64,000 nucleotides of DNA from Psychrobacter sp. UBA3480 (GCF_002377945.1 NZ_DFQV01000011.1:1-64000); one strand, 5' to 3'. Positions 18,075 through 27,299 are shown, counted from the first letter of the stretch. A program made the numbers and translations. Notes: generated by a model not told the origin, from the sequence alone.

Positions 18075-19055
18075 TTACATCCAGTTAGCCGTGTTGTCCG
18101 GCGTGGCAGGATGGTTTTCGTACCAGTGCTTGGCGATATCATCACGGCGGCATATCCATACGTCAGGCTTAGCGGTGATATATTGCAAAAACTGCTTTAA
18201 CGCTTTGATGCGTCCTGCACGTCCGATAATGCGACAATGCAAGCCAATGGTCAGCATTTTAGGGGTGTGTGCGCCTTCTTCGTATAAGGTATCAAAGCTA
18301 TCTTTTAGATATTGGTAAAATGGTTCAGCATGGGTGAACCCCGGGCTAGAAGAAAAACGCATGTCATTGGTCTCTAGACTATAAGGTATGACCAAATGCG
18401 GCTTGCGCGTGATCAGATTGCCATCTTGGACCTTTACATTGAGCCAGTAGGGTAACTCATCACCGTACGAGTCAGAGTCATAGGTATAGCCACCTTGTTC
18501 AGCGACCAGTTCACGAGTATTTGGACTATCACGTCCTGTATACCAACCAAGAGGTTGGCCGCCTAGCATACGTTGAAATATTTGGGTGGCACAGCGAATG
18601 TGTTCACGCTCGGTCTCACGGTACATATCCTGATAAGTGATCCAGCGTAGACCATGACTGGCAATCTCATGACCGTCTTCTAATACACGCTCGATGATAT
18701 GCGGGGTCTTTTCAGCAGCGGCGGCACAGGTAAACGTGGTGATAGGAATACCATAATCTTTAAAGACATCTAATACACGCCATACACCGACACGGCTACC
18801 GTATTCGAATGCAGACTCAATAGACTGGTGACGGTTGTTAAATTCTGGTGTGCCTAAGATATCAGACAAAAAACGCTCTGATTGGCCATCGCCATGGATG
18901 ACGCTATTTTCTGCACCTTCTTCGATGTTTAATACAAACTGTACGGCGATTTTTGCGCCACCTGGCCAGTTCGCTTTCGGTGGATTGCCAGCGTAGCCTT
19001 TTAGGTCGCGTGGGTATGTATTTTGATCAAAATCACTGGTGATTTTTTTGCTCAT
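18075..19055 (-). CDS. puuE: Allantoinase of the polysaccharide deacetylase type (PuuE)
   Basis: Opens the allantoin ring to allantoate. It belongs to the PuuE family, which is related to polysaccharide deacetylases and unrelated to the amidohydrolase AllB. Motifs seen: NIEEGAENSVIHGDG near residue 43, EYGSRVGVWR, TCAAAAEKTP, and DGHEIASHGLRW with the conserved His. The 326 residues match the family. Sited between puuD and alc, as in Pseudomonas urate operons. AGGAAC precedes the ATG. Confidence 0.93.
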   Translation of the reverse strand: MSKKITSDFDQNTYPRDLKGYAGNPPKANWPGGAKIAVQFVLNIEEGAENSVIHGDGQSERFLSDILGTPEFNNRHQSIESAFEYGSRVGVWRVLDVFKDYGIPITTFTCAAAAEKTPHIIERVLEDGHEIASHGLRWITYQDMYRETEREHIRCATQIFQRMLGGQPLGWYTGRDSPNTRELVAEQGGYTYDSDSYGDELPYWLNVKVQDGNLITRKPHLVIPYSLETNDMRFSSSPGFTHAEPFYQYLKDSFDTLYEEGAHTPKMLTIGLHCRIIGRAGRIKALKQFLQYITAKPDVWICRRDDIAKHWYENHPATPDNTANWM

Positions 19056-19136
19056 TATTTATGTTCCTATATCGCTTAGAGCCTTAGATATTTGTTTGAA
19101 TATTGCTCGTAAAGGACAGTTATTTTTTATCACAAA

Positions 19137-20504
19137 TTAAAGTGATGATGCATAGGCTACGAGCTGTTGGCGCTCGGCATCCGTCAACTGAGTAATATTA
19201 CCAAGCGGCATATAGCCAGTCTGTACCGCAGTGACGATTTTCGCTTTATGAATTTTTAAGTCTTCTGGTGTTTGCAAAATGATTCCTGCTGGCGGCGCGG
19301 CGAAGCCTTGTTGCGTCGGTTGTACCGCATGACAAGTACTACAGCGCGTATGCACGACATCCATCATAGCGTCATCTGCTGATGCGCTCACAGGTACGGC
19401 TTCAGCAGTAGCTGCATCAGTGCTAATACTTTTATTAGCACTGCTAATAGCACTACTATCAGAATTGCTATTAGCGTTAGCAACAGTATCAGTGCTTGAG
19501 TCAGTAGTCGCGCTTGTAGCTGGCGGCGTGCTATCAGTCGTTGTAGGTGCTACGGAGGCAGTAGCAGGCATTGCAGGCAATGGCTCAATCGGCTCAGGTC
19601 GCATCCAAATAATCAACAATACGGTTAATACGGCTGGAATGACCAAGTAGCGTGGTTTTTTATGACCTAAGTGCTTTTGGTTAAAGTAATGACGCGCAGT
19701 CGCGGTAATGATACCGACGAAGACCAATACCAACCAACCTTTCTCATGAGCATACATCATTGGGTAATGGTTGCTGATCATGGTAAAGATGAGCGGTAGG
19801 GTAAAGTAGTTATTCATTAGTGAGCGATTTTTGGCTTGTAATGCTAATTCAGCCACTTCTTTACCAGGCTTTTCGCCGCGCCGCACACAGTCAACGAGTG
19901 CGCGCTGAGCTGGCATAATACCGAAGAATACGTTACCTACCATCACCGTGCCCAAGATAGCACCGATATGTATAAATGAGGCGCGATCACTAAACAGTTG
20001 ATAAGAGCCCCAGCTTGCGATGACCAGCAAGATAAAAATCAAGGTGCTAAAGATAAAGGCATTTTTACCCAAATGACTGCGCACAATGACTTCATAAATA
20101 AAGTAACTACCAAATAAAAATAGCAAGCTTGTCGCAATGGCACCAATACTGGTAAAAGGCACTTTGCTTGGATCGATCAGGTAGGCAGTTGCATTGGCAT
20201 AATAGACGATAGACATCATCGCTGCACCCGTCAGCCAAGTGGTATACGCTTCCCACTTAAACCAATGTAGCGTCTTTGGCATCTCCTCTGGTTCGAGTTT
20301 GTATTTGGCAATTTCATAAAACCCGCCGCCATGGACGGCCCAAAGATCACCCGAAATGCCTTTGTCAGTTTTCCACTGTGGCGGTTTGCGTAGGCTTAGA
20401 TCTAGCCACACAAAATAAAACGATGCACCAATCCATGCTACTCCAGCGATAACATGAAACCAGCGGAAAAATAAACTCAACCATTCGAGAAGATAGGCGC
20501 CCAT
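19137..20504 (-). CDS. puuD: Membrane-bound urate hydroxylase PuuD with fused cytochrome c domain
   Basis: Oxidises urate to 5-hydroxyisourate and passes electrons to a respiratory chain instead of making hydrogen peroxide. The N-terminal urate oxidase domain has about eight hydrophobic segments (residues 1-300), including FRWFHVIAGVAWIGASFYFVW with a likely haem or metal His. A Ser/Thr/Ala-rich linker of about 70 residues (about 310-380) joins it to a single-haem cytochrome c with CSTCH (388-392) and a Met ligand in GYMPLG. The linker is unusually long and repetitive. It sits between uraH and puuE, which act after it in the pathway. Confidence 0.92.
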   Translation of the reverse strand: MGAYLLEWLSLFFRWFHVIAGVAWIGASFYFVWLDLSLRKPPQWKTDKGISGDLWAVHGGGFYEIAKYKLEPEEMPKTLHWFKWEAYTTWLTGAAMMSIVYYANATAYLIDPSKVPFTSIGAIATSLLFLFGSYFIYEVIVRSHLGKNAFIFSTLIFILLVIASWGSYQLFSDRASFIHIGAILGTVMVGNVFFGIMPAQRALVDCVRRGEKPGKEVAELALQAKNRSLMNNYFTLPLIFTMISNHYPMMYAHEKGWLVLVFVGIITATARHYFNQKHLGHKKPRYLVIPAVLTVLLIIWMRPEPIEPLPAMPATASVAPTTTDSTPPATSATTDSSTDTVANANSNSDSSAISSANKSISTDAATAEAVPVSASADDAMMDVVHTRCSTCHAVQPTQQGFAAPPAGIILQTPEDLKIHKAKIVTAVQTGYMPLGNITQLTDAERQQLVAYASSL

Positions 20505-20615
20505 GTAATAAATGTCCTTTAATATGACAGTGTCTTAATAAAATGTCTTGATAATTTCTTTTGATAGTATTTCTTGAACACTAATAACAACGCAGAGAGC
20601 TAAATAGCACCAAAG

Positions 20616-20984
20616 TTACGATCCGCGATAGGTACTATAACCGTGCGCACTAAGCAGGAGCGGTACGTGATAATGACTGGCATCGTTTACCACAAAGTCG
20701 ATAACCACTTGCGGATAAAATGCTGTCAGCTGCTGAGCATCAAAATAAGACTGAGTATCGAACGTTATGGTATAGCGTCCGGTATTTAGCTGATGCTCTG
20801 TGCTATCGATGGCTGTATCAAATTGCCAAGCATCTGGTATGACACGGCCATCACTATTGGTTGTGCCATGTGCCAATAATGTGGCGACACCATTGTCTTG
20901 TACGCGGTGTAAGGTAACGGCGACATCAGCGGCAGGTTTGCCAAGGTGAGTGTCTAAGATATGTGATGATAGCGTGGCAGACAT
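20616..20984 (-). CDS. uraH: 5-Hydroxyisourate hydrolase (transthyretin-like)
   Basis: Hydrolyses 5-hydroxyisourate, the PuuD product, to OHCU. The 122-residue transthyretin-related protein starts with the family signature LSSHILDTHLGKPAADV and ends with the catalytic YRGS tetrapeptide. AAGGAAGC lies a few bases before the ATG. Cytosolic (no signal peptide). Both diagnostic ends are present, so the call is firm. Confidence 0.95.
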   Translation of the reverse strand: MSATLSSHILDTHLGKPAADVAVTLHRVQDNGVATLLAHGTTNSDGRVIPDAWQFDTAIDSTEHQLNTGRYTITFDTQSYFDAQQLTAFYPQVVIDFVVNDASHYHVPLLLSAHGYSTYRGS

Positions 20985-21049
20985 AATGCTTCCTTTAAAT
21001 TTGTGAGAAATATAAATAGGGTGAAAATGCTAGTCTAACTCTGCGACTA

Positions 21050-21583
21050 CTATTTGCTTGTCGAAGCATTACCTAGTAATTTAGTTAAACGTAGACGCGT
21101 AATTTTATTTTGTTCAGCGGCTGCATTTGCCAGTTCAGTAGCACGATCGTTAGACAAGCGCGCTAATAACAGATCTAGCATTTGCTGCGCTCTTTTGCCG
21201 GTCGCAAAGACAATAAAAATAAAACCAAATTTATCAAGATAGTCTCGATTGCCTTTGGCAAGTGCTTCGAGCACCTCATCGGCTGCATCGTTAGCACCTG
21301 ATTGTTCGTGTGCGGCGCTACTTTGTGTGTTGCGGTATTTTTCTTTTAGAGATGCCACGTTACCGATTTGCGGGTGCCCATCAAACGCTTCTAATAAGTT
21401 AGCCTCATCATTTTGTACTTTGTTCCAGATAGCGTCGCTACTTGCTAGCAGTCCATCAACGTCTGCAAAAGGGCGGGCGTCTGCAAGTTTATAGGCCCAG
21501 CTTTTACTGGTGCAGCAAGTCAATAATTGGGCGATGGCGACTTCTTGTGATAAATCGTTGAATTGCGCTAAGGTTAAGCTCAC
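21050..21583 (-). CDS. uraD: OHCU decarboxylase
   Basis: Decarboxylates OHCU to S-allantoin. Motifs visible are the catalytic-His region FDGHPQIGN near residue 70, EHEQSGA, and GFIFIVFATGKRAQQML near 140. The 177 residues fit the family. The start is GTG at 21583 with AAGGA upstream. First gene of the run uraD-uraH-puuD-puuE-alc-allA, whose order nearly follows the pathway. A RutR-type operator lies about 380 bases upstream, shared with the divergent regulator gene. Confidence 0.94.
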   Translation of the reverse strand: MSLTLAQFNDLSQEVAIAQLLTCCTSKSWAYKLADARPFADVDGLLASSDAIWNKVQNDEANLLEAFDGHPQIGNVASLKEKYRNTQSSAAHEQSGANDAADEVLEALAKGNRDYLDKFGFIFIVFATGKRAQQMLDLLLARLSNDRATELANAAAEQNKITRLRLTKLLGNASTSK

Positions 21584-21960
21584 GATGACATCCTTTTCTA
21601 ATAAGGCAGCCCATTATCTGTATCGGGCGATAAATGTTTGATAGAGGTTTATACCTTATGATTATTTGCATAAACTTATAGGTATAAGCAGTAATTTTGA
21701 TAAGTAGCGGTTGCTTCAGCTTCATGAATAATTTGATTAAGCTAGCAGCGATTAATTTGCATAAAATCAAAAGTCGATAATCTATGTGTTCGTAGTCAGA
21801 GCTTTGGCGTTTATATACGCTTTGCATAATTTCAAGTTATAGTGAACTGACAATATTAAACAGATTTGCTAAGGAAACACTGATATTTTAGCCGTCCAAA
21901 ACGTCTGGCAAGAGGTAATTAATGACGGCGTGATTGATTTACAGTTCCCATTTTGCTAAA

Positions 21961-21980
21961 ACCTGACTAATTGGTCAACT
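21961..21980. promoter_or_regulatory. RutR-type operator between uraD and the TetR regulator gene
   Basis: ACCTGACTAATTGGTCAACT is the reverse complement of the site at 24533 in 18 of 20 positions and carries the GAC-N6-GTC core. On the minus strand, TTGACC inside the site with CAAAAT 17 bases on could be a uraD promoter. It lies in the 21584-22106 spacer, which otherwise shows no gene. Repression of both the regulator and the urate operon is inferred. Confidence 0.6.
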
Positions 21981-22106
21981 GTTTTATGCGAAATATTTTT
22001 ATTTAACAGGTTATGCTGATCAAATCTATGTGTTTATATAAGAATACATAGTGAAATATAGCGACTATCTTGTCGAACCTGTCTCTTAGAGTGAGATACC
22101 ACTGCT

Positions 22107-22772
22107 ATGACTCAAAACAATCAAAAGGAAGAAACCTCAGTGACTGATACGCCCTCGCACCGTAGCCAACAAGCCATTCGCGCACAGAATCAAGCGCTTA
22201 TCTTAGCGGCAGCTGAAGAAGAGTTTGTGCTCCAAAGCTATCGCGGCGCTACGATGCAGGGTATAGCTGATAGAGCAGGCTTACCTAAAGCCAATGTTCA
22301 CTATTACTTTAAAAATAAAAAGAATCTCTACATGGCAGTGCTGCGTTCGATCATTCAAGAATGGAACGAAGGTTTGGTAACCATGACAGTAGATAGCGAC
22401 CCAAAAACAGTCATCGAAAAATTCGTCCGTACCAAGCTACATCAAGCCTTTGTTAATCCAAGTCGTCATAAACTGTTTGCGATTGAAGTCATCGGCGGTG
22501 CACCGCATTTGCATGAATTTATGTCCACTACGATGAAGGAGTGGGTACACGATAAAGCACAGGTAATGAAAGAGTGGCACAAGCAAGGCAAAATTGGGAT
22601 TACTGACCCTCTACAACTACTGATTTTGATTTGGGCGACTACCCAACGTTATGCTGAATTTGAGATTGAAATCGTTGGATTAATGGATAAGACGGCGTAT
22701 GACGCAGCAGATGAAGCGCGTGCGGCAGACTTTCTGGTGCCTTTTATTTTAAAGGGCTGTGGCCTTGAATGA
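22107..22772 (+). CDS. TetR-family regulator, RutR-like, probable purine catabolism repressor
   Basis: A 221-residue TetR-type regulator. The DNA-binding helix-turn-helix covers about residues 48-70 (MQGIADRAGLPKANVHYYF). The C-terminal part resembles E. coli RutR: GGAPHLHEFM, LILIWATTQRYAEFE and the preceding RHKLFAIEVIG. Known RutR binds TTGACCA-NN-TGGTCAA and is released by uracil. Here the surrounding genes are for purines, so xanthine, urate or a related purine may be the ligand, which is my inference. It is divergent from uraD with the operator between, the usual layout of an autoregulated repressor. Confidence 0.85.
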   Translation: MTQNNQKEETSVTDTPSHRSQQAIRAQNQALILAAAEEEFVLQSYRGATMQGIADRAGLPKANVHYYFKNKKNLYMAVLRSIIQEWNEGLVTMTVDSDPKTVIEKFVRTKLHQAFVNPSRHKLFAIEVIGGAPHLHEFMSTTMKEWVHDKAQVMKEWHKQGKIGITDPLQLLILIWATTQRYAEFEIEIVGLMDKTAYDAADEARAADFLVPFILKGCGLE

Positions 22773-22843
22773 TAACAAGATAGCTATTTGAAAAAGTGCT
22801 TATTTGACAGGATGCTTATTTAATAAGTGAGATACTTAATAAG

Positions 22844-22886
22844 CGAGGTGCATAGACTGTTGCTATTTGCCTGTTTATGCACCTCG
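22844..22886. terminator. Hairpin between the convergent regulator and permease genes
   Basis: An 11-base perfect stem (CGAGGTGCATA / TATGCACCTCG) with a 21-base loop, between the ends of two convergent genes. The T-run is poor, so termination activity is uncertain. Confidence 0.45.
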
Positions 22887-22934
22887 TTTACGGCGAAACA
22901 CTTCGATATATTTAACCCTAGCTTTTTCTTACCC

Positions 22935-24341
22935 TTACGCTACTTCTTGCGTTGGTTCTAAACCGTCGTCAGCATGCTGTGCTTTGGTATCAAACTCGAT
23001 GCCATAGTTTTTGGGTAAAATCATATCAAGCGTGATAGCCACAATCCCTGCCATCGTTACCGCTGAGCCGAAGATATTCTGAAAGAACTGCGGCGTTTGT
23101 GACAGTACATCAGGGACAAAGGCGATACCCGTTGCCAGACCCAGTGAGGTGGCAATGATTAAGACATTACGATGCGTAAATTGCACGGTAGATAAAATAC
23201 GAATGCCAGCAGTCGCCACAGTCGCAAACATCAGTAGCGTGACGCCGCCAACGACAGGCTTCGGTAACTGCGTAAAAATAGCACCAAGGACAGGGAATAG
23301 TCCCATCAGGCATAGAATGCCGCCCACATAGAAACCCACATAGCGACTGGCAATACCTGTCATTTGGATCACACCATTGTTTTGGCTAAAGGTTGTCACA
23401 GGGAAGGTATTGAATACCGCCGCAATCAGAGAGTTAACACCATCTCCTAGTACGCCGCCTTTGATGCGTTTCTCATAGAGAGGGCCTTTGATCGGTTCAC
23501 CTGATATCATCGAGGTAGCTGTCAGATCGCCTGAGGTCTCGATACTGGTAATGATGTACATAAAGGCAATAGGAATAAAAGCCTGCCAATCAAAACCAAA
23601 GCCATATTTAAAAGGGATTGGCACTGTAAAGAAAGCCGCTTCAGAAACCAGTGAGAAATCGATACGTCCCATAAATATGGCCGCGATAAGGCCGAGCATC
23701 AAACCGACAAAGATGGCGCTTGAGCGAATGACTTTATTGTTGATGATACTAATCAGTACGACACTTGCCAGCACACCACCGCCCAAAAGTAAGTTTGGAA
23801 TACTGCCAAAATCTTCAGCACCAAACCCGCCCGCTAAGTCGGTCAGACCTACCTTGGTTAATGATAAACCAATCGTGACAATCACGCAGCCTGTAACAAT
23901 AGGGCTCATAAAAGATTTGAGTTTGGTAATAAACTGACTCAAAAATATCTCAACAAATGCACCGAGAAAGGAAACGCCAAAAATAACGGATAATATCTCT
24001 TCTGGACCACCGCCGCGGTTTTTTACTACAAACCCTGCTGTCAGTACCGCTGCCAAAAATCCAAAACTGGTGCCTTGTAATGCCATGAGGCCAGAGCCAA
24101 TAGGGCCTACTTTACGAGTCTGAATAAAGGTTGCGACGCCAGATACTATCAATGACATACTGAGAAGGTAGGGGATATGCTCTCCTAAACCTAATGTGCC
24201 ACCTATGATAAGAGAGGGTGTGATGATACCTACAAACGCTGCAAGTACGTGCTGTATAGCACCTAAAAAAGCTTTAATGGGGGTGGGACGGTCATGCAGT
24301 CTATACAGTAAATCGGTATTCGCTGGAACGTTTTCACTCAT
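22935..24341 (-). CDS. NCS2 (NAT) family xanthine/urate permease
   Basis: Proton-coupled purine permease of the NAT branch, related to E. coli XanQ, XanP and UacT, with about 14 hydrophobic segments over 468 residues. Key sites are visible: QHVLAAF in the first helix (His as in XanQ), the acidic ETSGDLTATSM in helix 8, and the NAT signature QNNGVIQMTGIASR. These are the XanQ-type residues for xanthine, but urate cannot be ruled out. GGAGGA precedes the ATG. A promoter overlapped by a RutR-type operator lies upstream, so it should be regulated with the catabolic genes. Confidence 0.88.
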   Translation of the reverse strand: MSENVPANTDLLYRLHDRPTPIKAFLGAIQHVLAAFVGIITPSLIIGGTLGLGEHIPYLLSMSLIVSGVATFIQTRKVGPIGSGLMALQGTSFGFLAAVLTAGFVVKNRGGGPEEILSVIFGVSFLGAFVEIFLSQFITKLKSFMSPIVTGCVIVTIGLSLTKVGLTDLAGGFGAEDFGSIPNLLLGGGVLASVVLISIINNKVIRSSAIFVGLMLGLIAAIFMGRIDFSLVSEAAFFTVPIPFKYGFGFDWQAFIPIAFMYIITSIETSGDLTATSMISGEPIKGPLYEKRIKGGVLGDGVNSLIAAVFNTFPVTTFSQNNGVIQMTGIASRYVGFYVGGILCLMGLFPVLGAIFTQLPKPVVGGVTLLMFATVATAGIRILSTVQFTHRNVLIIATSLGLATGIAFVPDVLSQTPQFFQNIFGSAVTMAGIVAITLDMILPKNYGIEFDTKAQHADDGLEPTQEVA

Positions 24342-24532
24342 GGTGGTTTCCTCCTAAAATAACTGCTTAGTACCCATTTAACTGTAGATATCAGACAATG
24401 TGGTAGATCACGAGATCAAAGTTTTAACCCAATCTTTGACTTGTTTTTTATCGATGTGAACAATAGGGGTACGCATCCGTCTGTAAGATAAGTAATAAAA
24501 ATAACTAATATATGTTGGCTAATATTTGAACA

Positions 24533-24578
24533 ACCTGACCAATTAGTCAGGTATATTTAGGGTATAGGTAAAATACAA
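24533..24578 (-). promoter_or_regulatory. Permease promoter overlapped by a RutR-type operator
   Basis: ACCTGACCAATTAGTCAGGT (24533-24552) is a palindrome with a single mismatched pair. On the minus strand, TTGTAT (24573-24578) and TATACC (24550-24555) are 17 bases apart, so the -10 runs into the operator. A repressor bound here would block initiation. Further upstream on the spacer (24342-24847) I see only G-rich patches and the tolB terminator. Confidence 0.6.
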
Positions 24579-24740
24579 GTCATTGCAATGTTTTTTTGGG
24601 TACTATTGCGTTTACAGGTTTGTTACGAAGGAGGGAGGGTTAGGTAACATTGGAAAGTAGATCAAAGAAGGAGGGGGGCTGACCATTGAGAATATATAAG
24701 TACTAAGATTTATCGTTATATCTATTGCTGTTTTTTAATC

Positions 24741-24782
24741 AAAAAAAGCCCCAACCATAACGACTATGATTGGAGCTTTTTT
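24741..24782 (-). terminator. Terminator of the tol operon after tolB
   Basis: Stem GCTCCAATCATA / TATGGTTGGGGC with two wobble pairs, followed on the minus strand by seven T, 65 bases past tolB. No pal gene lies between. Confidence 0.85.
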
Positions 24783-24847
24783 CAACTTTGCTCAATAATT
24801 GATATCTATTCCACTATAACCAAAATTGCTACTTTGGTGGAGACCAG

Positions 24848-26140
24848 TTATTTTGGGCTTGATGACCATACGGGTGATCGGATAACGCCTTGTCCTGACT
24901 TACCAAACGCTTCGCCACCGTTGAGAGATTTGATGGTCAGTACGCCTTTGCCGCCTTGGGTCGATGCGTAGACCACGCGTTTGCCGTTTGGTGAGAAGCT
25001 TGGTGCTTCGTCGATACCTGTATTGCCAAGATTGGTAGTGATCGCACCATTGCTATTCATAATAGCTGCTGAGCGCCCACTCAAAAAGGCAATTTGTGTA
25101 CCGTCACTGCTAAACTGCGGGCTGGTTGCATAACCCCCGTTTGACACTTTAGTCGTTTGGCCTGTGGCAAACTCGTAGCGATAGATTTGCGGCTTATTAA
25201 AGCCAGTTTTATCACTGACAAACACGAAAGATTTGCCGTCTGGTGCATAGCTTGGTTGTACTTCACTACTTGGTAAATTGGTGAGCCTTCTAGGTGTACC
25301 GCCGCTGGCGCTCATCTCATAGATATCAGCGCTGCCTTCAAAACTACTAGAGAATAATATCTTGCTGCCATCAGGAGAGAATGAAGGGCTTAGGTTGCTA
25401 CCTGAAAAAGGCGTCAGGGCAGTTGCGCCGCCGCCACTGACGTTTTGCACGTAGATGACGGGATATGATTTTTCACGTTGTACTGAGTAGGCAATACGGT
25501 TGCCATCAGGTGACCATGCTGGTGAGAAGATAGAGCCTGCTACTTCAGTAATGGTTCTAGCATTTTCGCCATCAGCATCCATCACTTTGAGACGAGAGAT
25601 CTTTTGCTTGCCAGTCCCTGTTTCTTCAATATAAGCAATGCGTCCTGAGAAATCCCCTGGAATACCAGTAATCAGCTCGTACACTTTATCTGCGATGACA
25701 TGACCGGCATAACGCATGCTTTCTCTATTGTTGTCAGCGCTTAGGCTTTGCTTGCCTTCTATCACACGACCAGATTTGACATCGATGACTTCATAATCGG
25801 TGATTATTTTACCACGATTGGTACGCGTACTGCCGACAACCAGATACGGTATGCCCATGCTTTGCCAAACAGGTAATGTACCTGTCAGCTCTTTACTACT
25901 GTGCGGCTGCTGCGGTAGATCTTGATTGGTTACTTTTAACTCGGTTTTACTCAAGTCATTTAATATAATCGGTGACAAAACCGAGTCACCCGCAAACGAT
26001 ACAAACGCAACTTGGTTTTGTTGGACAGGAATCTCATAGTCCAGTTCTAGTACAACAGGTGCAGCGAGCACGCTTTGCGATACCAGCAATGCTGAAGTGC
26101 TGGCGAGTAACGATACTAGTAGTTTTTTGTGGGTACGCAT
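24848..26140 (-). CDS. tolB: Tol-Pal system periplasmic protein TolB
   Basis: Periplasmic beta-propeller protein of the Tol-Pal envelope complex that links Pal to TolA. The signal peptide ends near VLAAP (about residue 27). The N-terminal alpha/beta domain spans about 30-155. Six WD40-like TolB repeats follow, each with a SPDG or SPNG turn (for example PAWSPDGNRIAYS, PSFSPDGSKILF, PQFSSDGTQIAFL). At 430 residues it has the normal size. AGGAGC precedes the start. Last gene of tolQRAB, ended by a terminator, and pal is not the next gene. Confidence 0.96.
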   Translation of the reverse strand: MRTHKKLLVSLLASTSALLVSQSVLAAPVVLELDYEIPVQQNQVAFVSFAGDSVLSPIILNDLSKTELKVTNQDLPQQPHSSKELTGTLPVWQSMGIPYLVVGSTRTNRGKIITDYEVIDVKSGRVIEGKQSLSADNNRESMRYAGHVIADKVYELITGIPGDFSGRIAYIEETGTGKQKISRLKVMDADGENARTITEVAGSIFSPAWSPDGNRIAYSVQREKSYPVIYVQNVSGGGATALTPFSGSNLSPSFSPDGSKILFSSSFEGSADIYEMSASGGTPRRLTNLPSSEVQPSYAPDGKSFVFVSDKTGFNKPQIYRYEFATGQTTKVSNGGYATSPQFSSDGTQIAFLSGRSAAIMNSNGAITTNLGNTGIDEAPSFSPNGKRVVYASTQGGKGVLTIKSLNGGEAFGKSGQGVIRSPVWSSSPK

Positions 26141-26276
26141 GGGTAAATGGAGCTCCTAAAATTAGTATGATATTCATTTTTTATTTAATGAGACAAGCAT
26201 CTAGATGAGGCAGCAACCTATGCGAGACAAGCCGCTTAACGTCACGTTACCAATATTATAAGAACCTAGCAACTGA

Positions 26277-27299
26277 TTAATTGCTGCCTTTAAACTGTAT
26301 GGTAAAAGTCGGGTATTTGGGGTCATCAGCATCAATCGGGAGACTGCCAGTATTGAGTACCGCTTGTCTTGCCGCTTCGTTGACCGTGCTATCAGGTCCA
26401 GAGGCAGTCACATTGATCACATCGCCATTTGCATTGACAGTGATGGTCAGGGTGGCACGTTGAGTAGAGCCTCGTGCAGCAGTAGGCGGCGTATAGTTGC
26501 GCTTGATTAAATTGATGATTTCGCTGTTGCTGGCACCGCGACTGCCACTGGATGCAGAGCGGCTACTGCCCTTGGACGTACTAGAGGTTGACGTATCACC
26601 AGATATAGTAGACTGCCCATCTGACAGGCTAAAGGTTTTCCCTGCATTGCCAGAGCCAGCAGTATCAATCTCAATATTGCGATCGCTAGCAGTGGGACGT
26701 TTTATCTTTGGTGGGTTGTTTTGCTTTTGACGAAACTCTCCCAGCCTTTTTTGCTCTTCTATAAGCTGATCACGTTTGCTTTGATCGACTTGGTCAAGCT
26801 CTTCCATAGCGGATTCGTCTAGTTGGGCTGCCCACTCAGCCATTTTGCGCTCATACTCTTGATTTTGTTCAAGCAGACGTTGTTGATGGTCTTCGCTCAT
26901 CAGTATGGGTTGACCAGCTGGCTCCTCAGATCGTGTAAATACAGGCACGCGCTGAGAGCTTGGCTGACTTGGATTTTGCGCACTGACGCTACTACCAGAC
27001 ACTTCTGGCTGAGCACTACTGGACGAGTCGCTAGTGCTACTATCCATCTGCATTGCGCTGGCTGCTGCACGGTTAGCCAGTATTTGTCCTTGCATTTCAG
27101 CAAGTTGCTCGGGAGATACCATGACCGTCTCAATACTACCAGCAGTCTCAACTTCAGTGGTTTGATAGTTATAGACCAGTATGCCAATGACAAGGCCATG
27201 CGCCAGTAAGCTTAGCAACGTAGGCAGTGTTAGGCCGTTGCTTTCTGGTTCGGTAGGTACATAGACGGCAGGAGCATTATGCATGGTAGGGACACTCAT
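26277..27299 (-). CDS. tolA: Tol-Pal system protein TolA
   Basis: Inner-membrane protein that spans the periplasm and transmits proton-motive energy from TolQR to TolB and Pal. One membrane helix covers about residues 24-45, preceded by a short cytoplasmic tail. A Ser/Gln-rich stretch follows, then a charged helical region (about 130-200: RLLEQNQEYERKMAEW type), then a globular C-terminal domain (about 255-340) of the TolA/TonB C type. The helical region is shorter than in E. coli TolA (421 residues). The call rests on layout and position between tolR and tolB. Confidence 0.92.
   Translation of the reverse strand: MSVPTMHNAPAVYVPTEPESNGLTLPTLLSLLAHGLVIGILVYNYQTTEVETAGSIETVMVSPEQLAEMQGQILANRAAASAMQMDSSTSDSSSSAQPEVSGSSVSAQNPSQPSSQRVPVFTRSEEPAGQPILMSEDHQQRLLEQNQEYERKMAEWAAQLDESAMEELDQVDQSKRDQLIEEQKRLGEFRQKQNNPPKIKRPTASDRNIEIDTAGSGNAGKTFSLSDGQSTISGDTSTSSTSKGSSRSASSGSRGASNSEIINLIKRNYTPPTAARGSTQRATLTITVNANGDVINVTASGPDSTVNEAARQAVLNTGSLPIDADDPKYPTFTIQFKGSN

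Noticed and set aside
21504..21827. 107-residue ORF overlapping the start of uraD
   Set aside because: Overlaps the start of a firm gene on the same strand in another frame, and lacks a ribosome site and known domain.
23488..23937. 149-residue plus-strand ORF inside the permease gene
   Set aside because: Lies wholly antisense to a well-supported membrane transporter with clear motifs, and its own sequence has no family features.
24629..24643. G-rich stretch as a G-quadruplex upstream of the permease
   Set aside because: Only two of the four G-tracts have three G. A two-tetrad form is too weak to claim.
26823..27209. 128-residue plus-strand ORF over tolA
   Set aside because: Antisense shadow of tolA, without ribosome site or domain.
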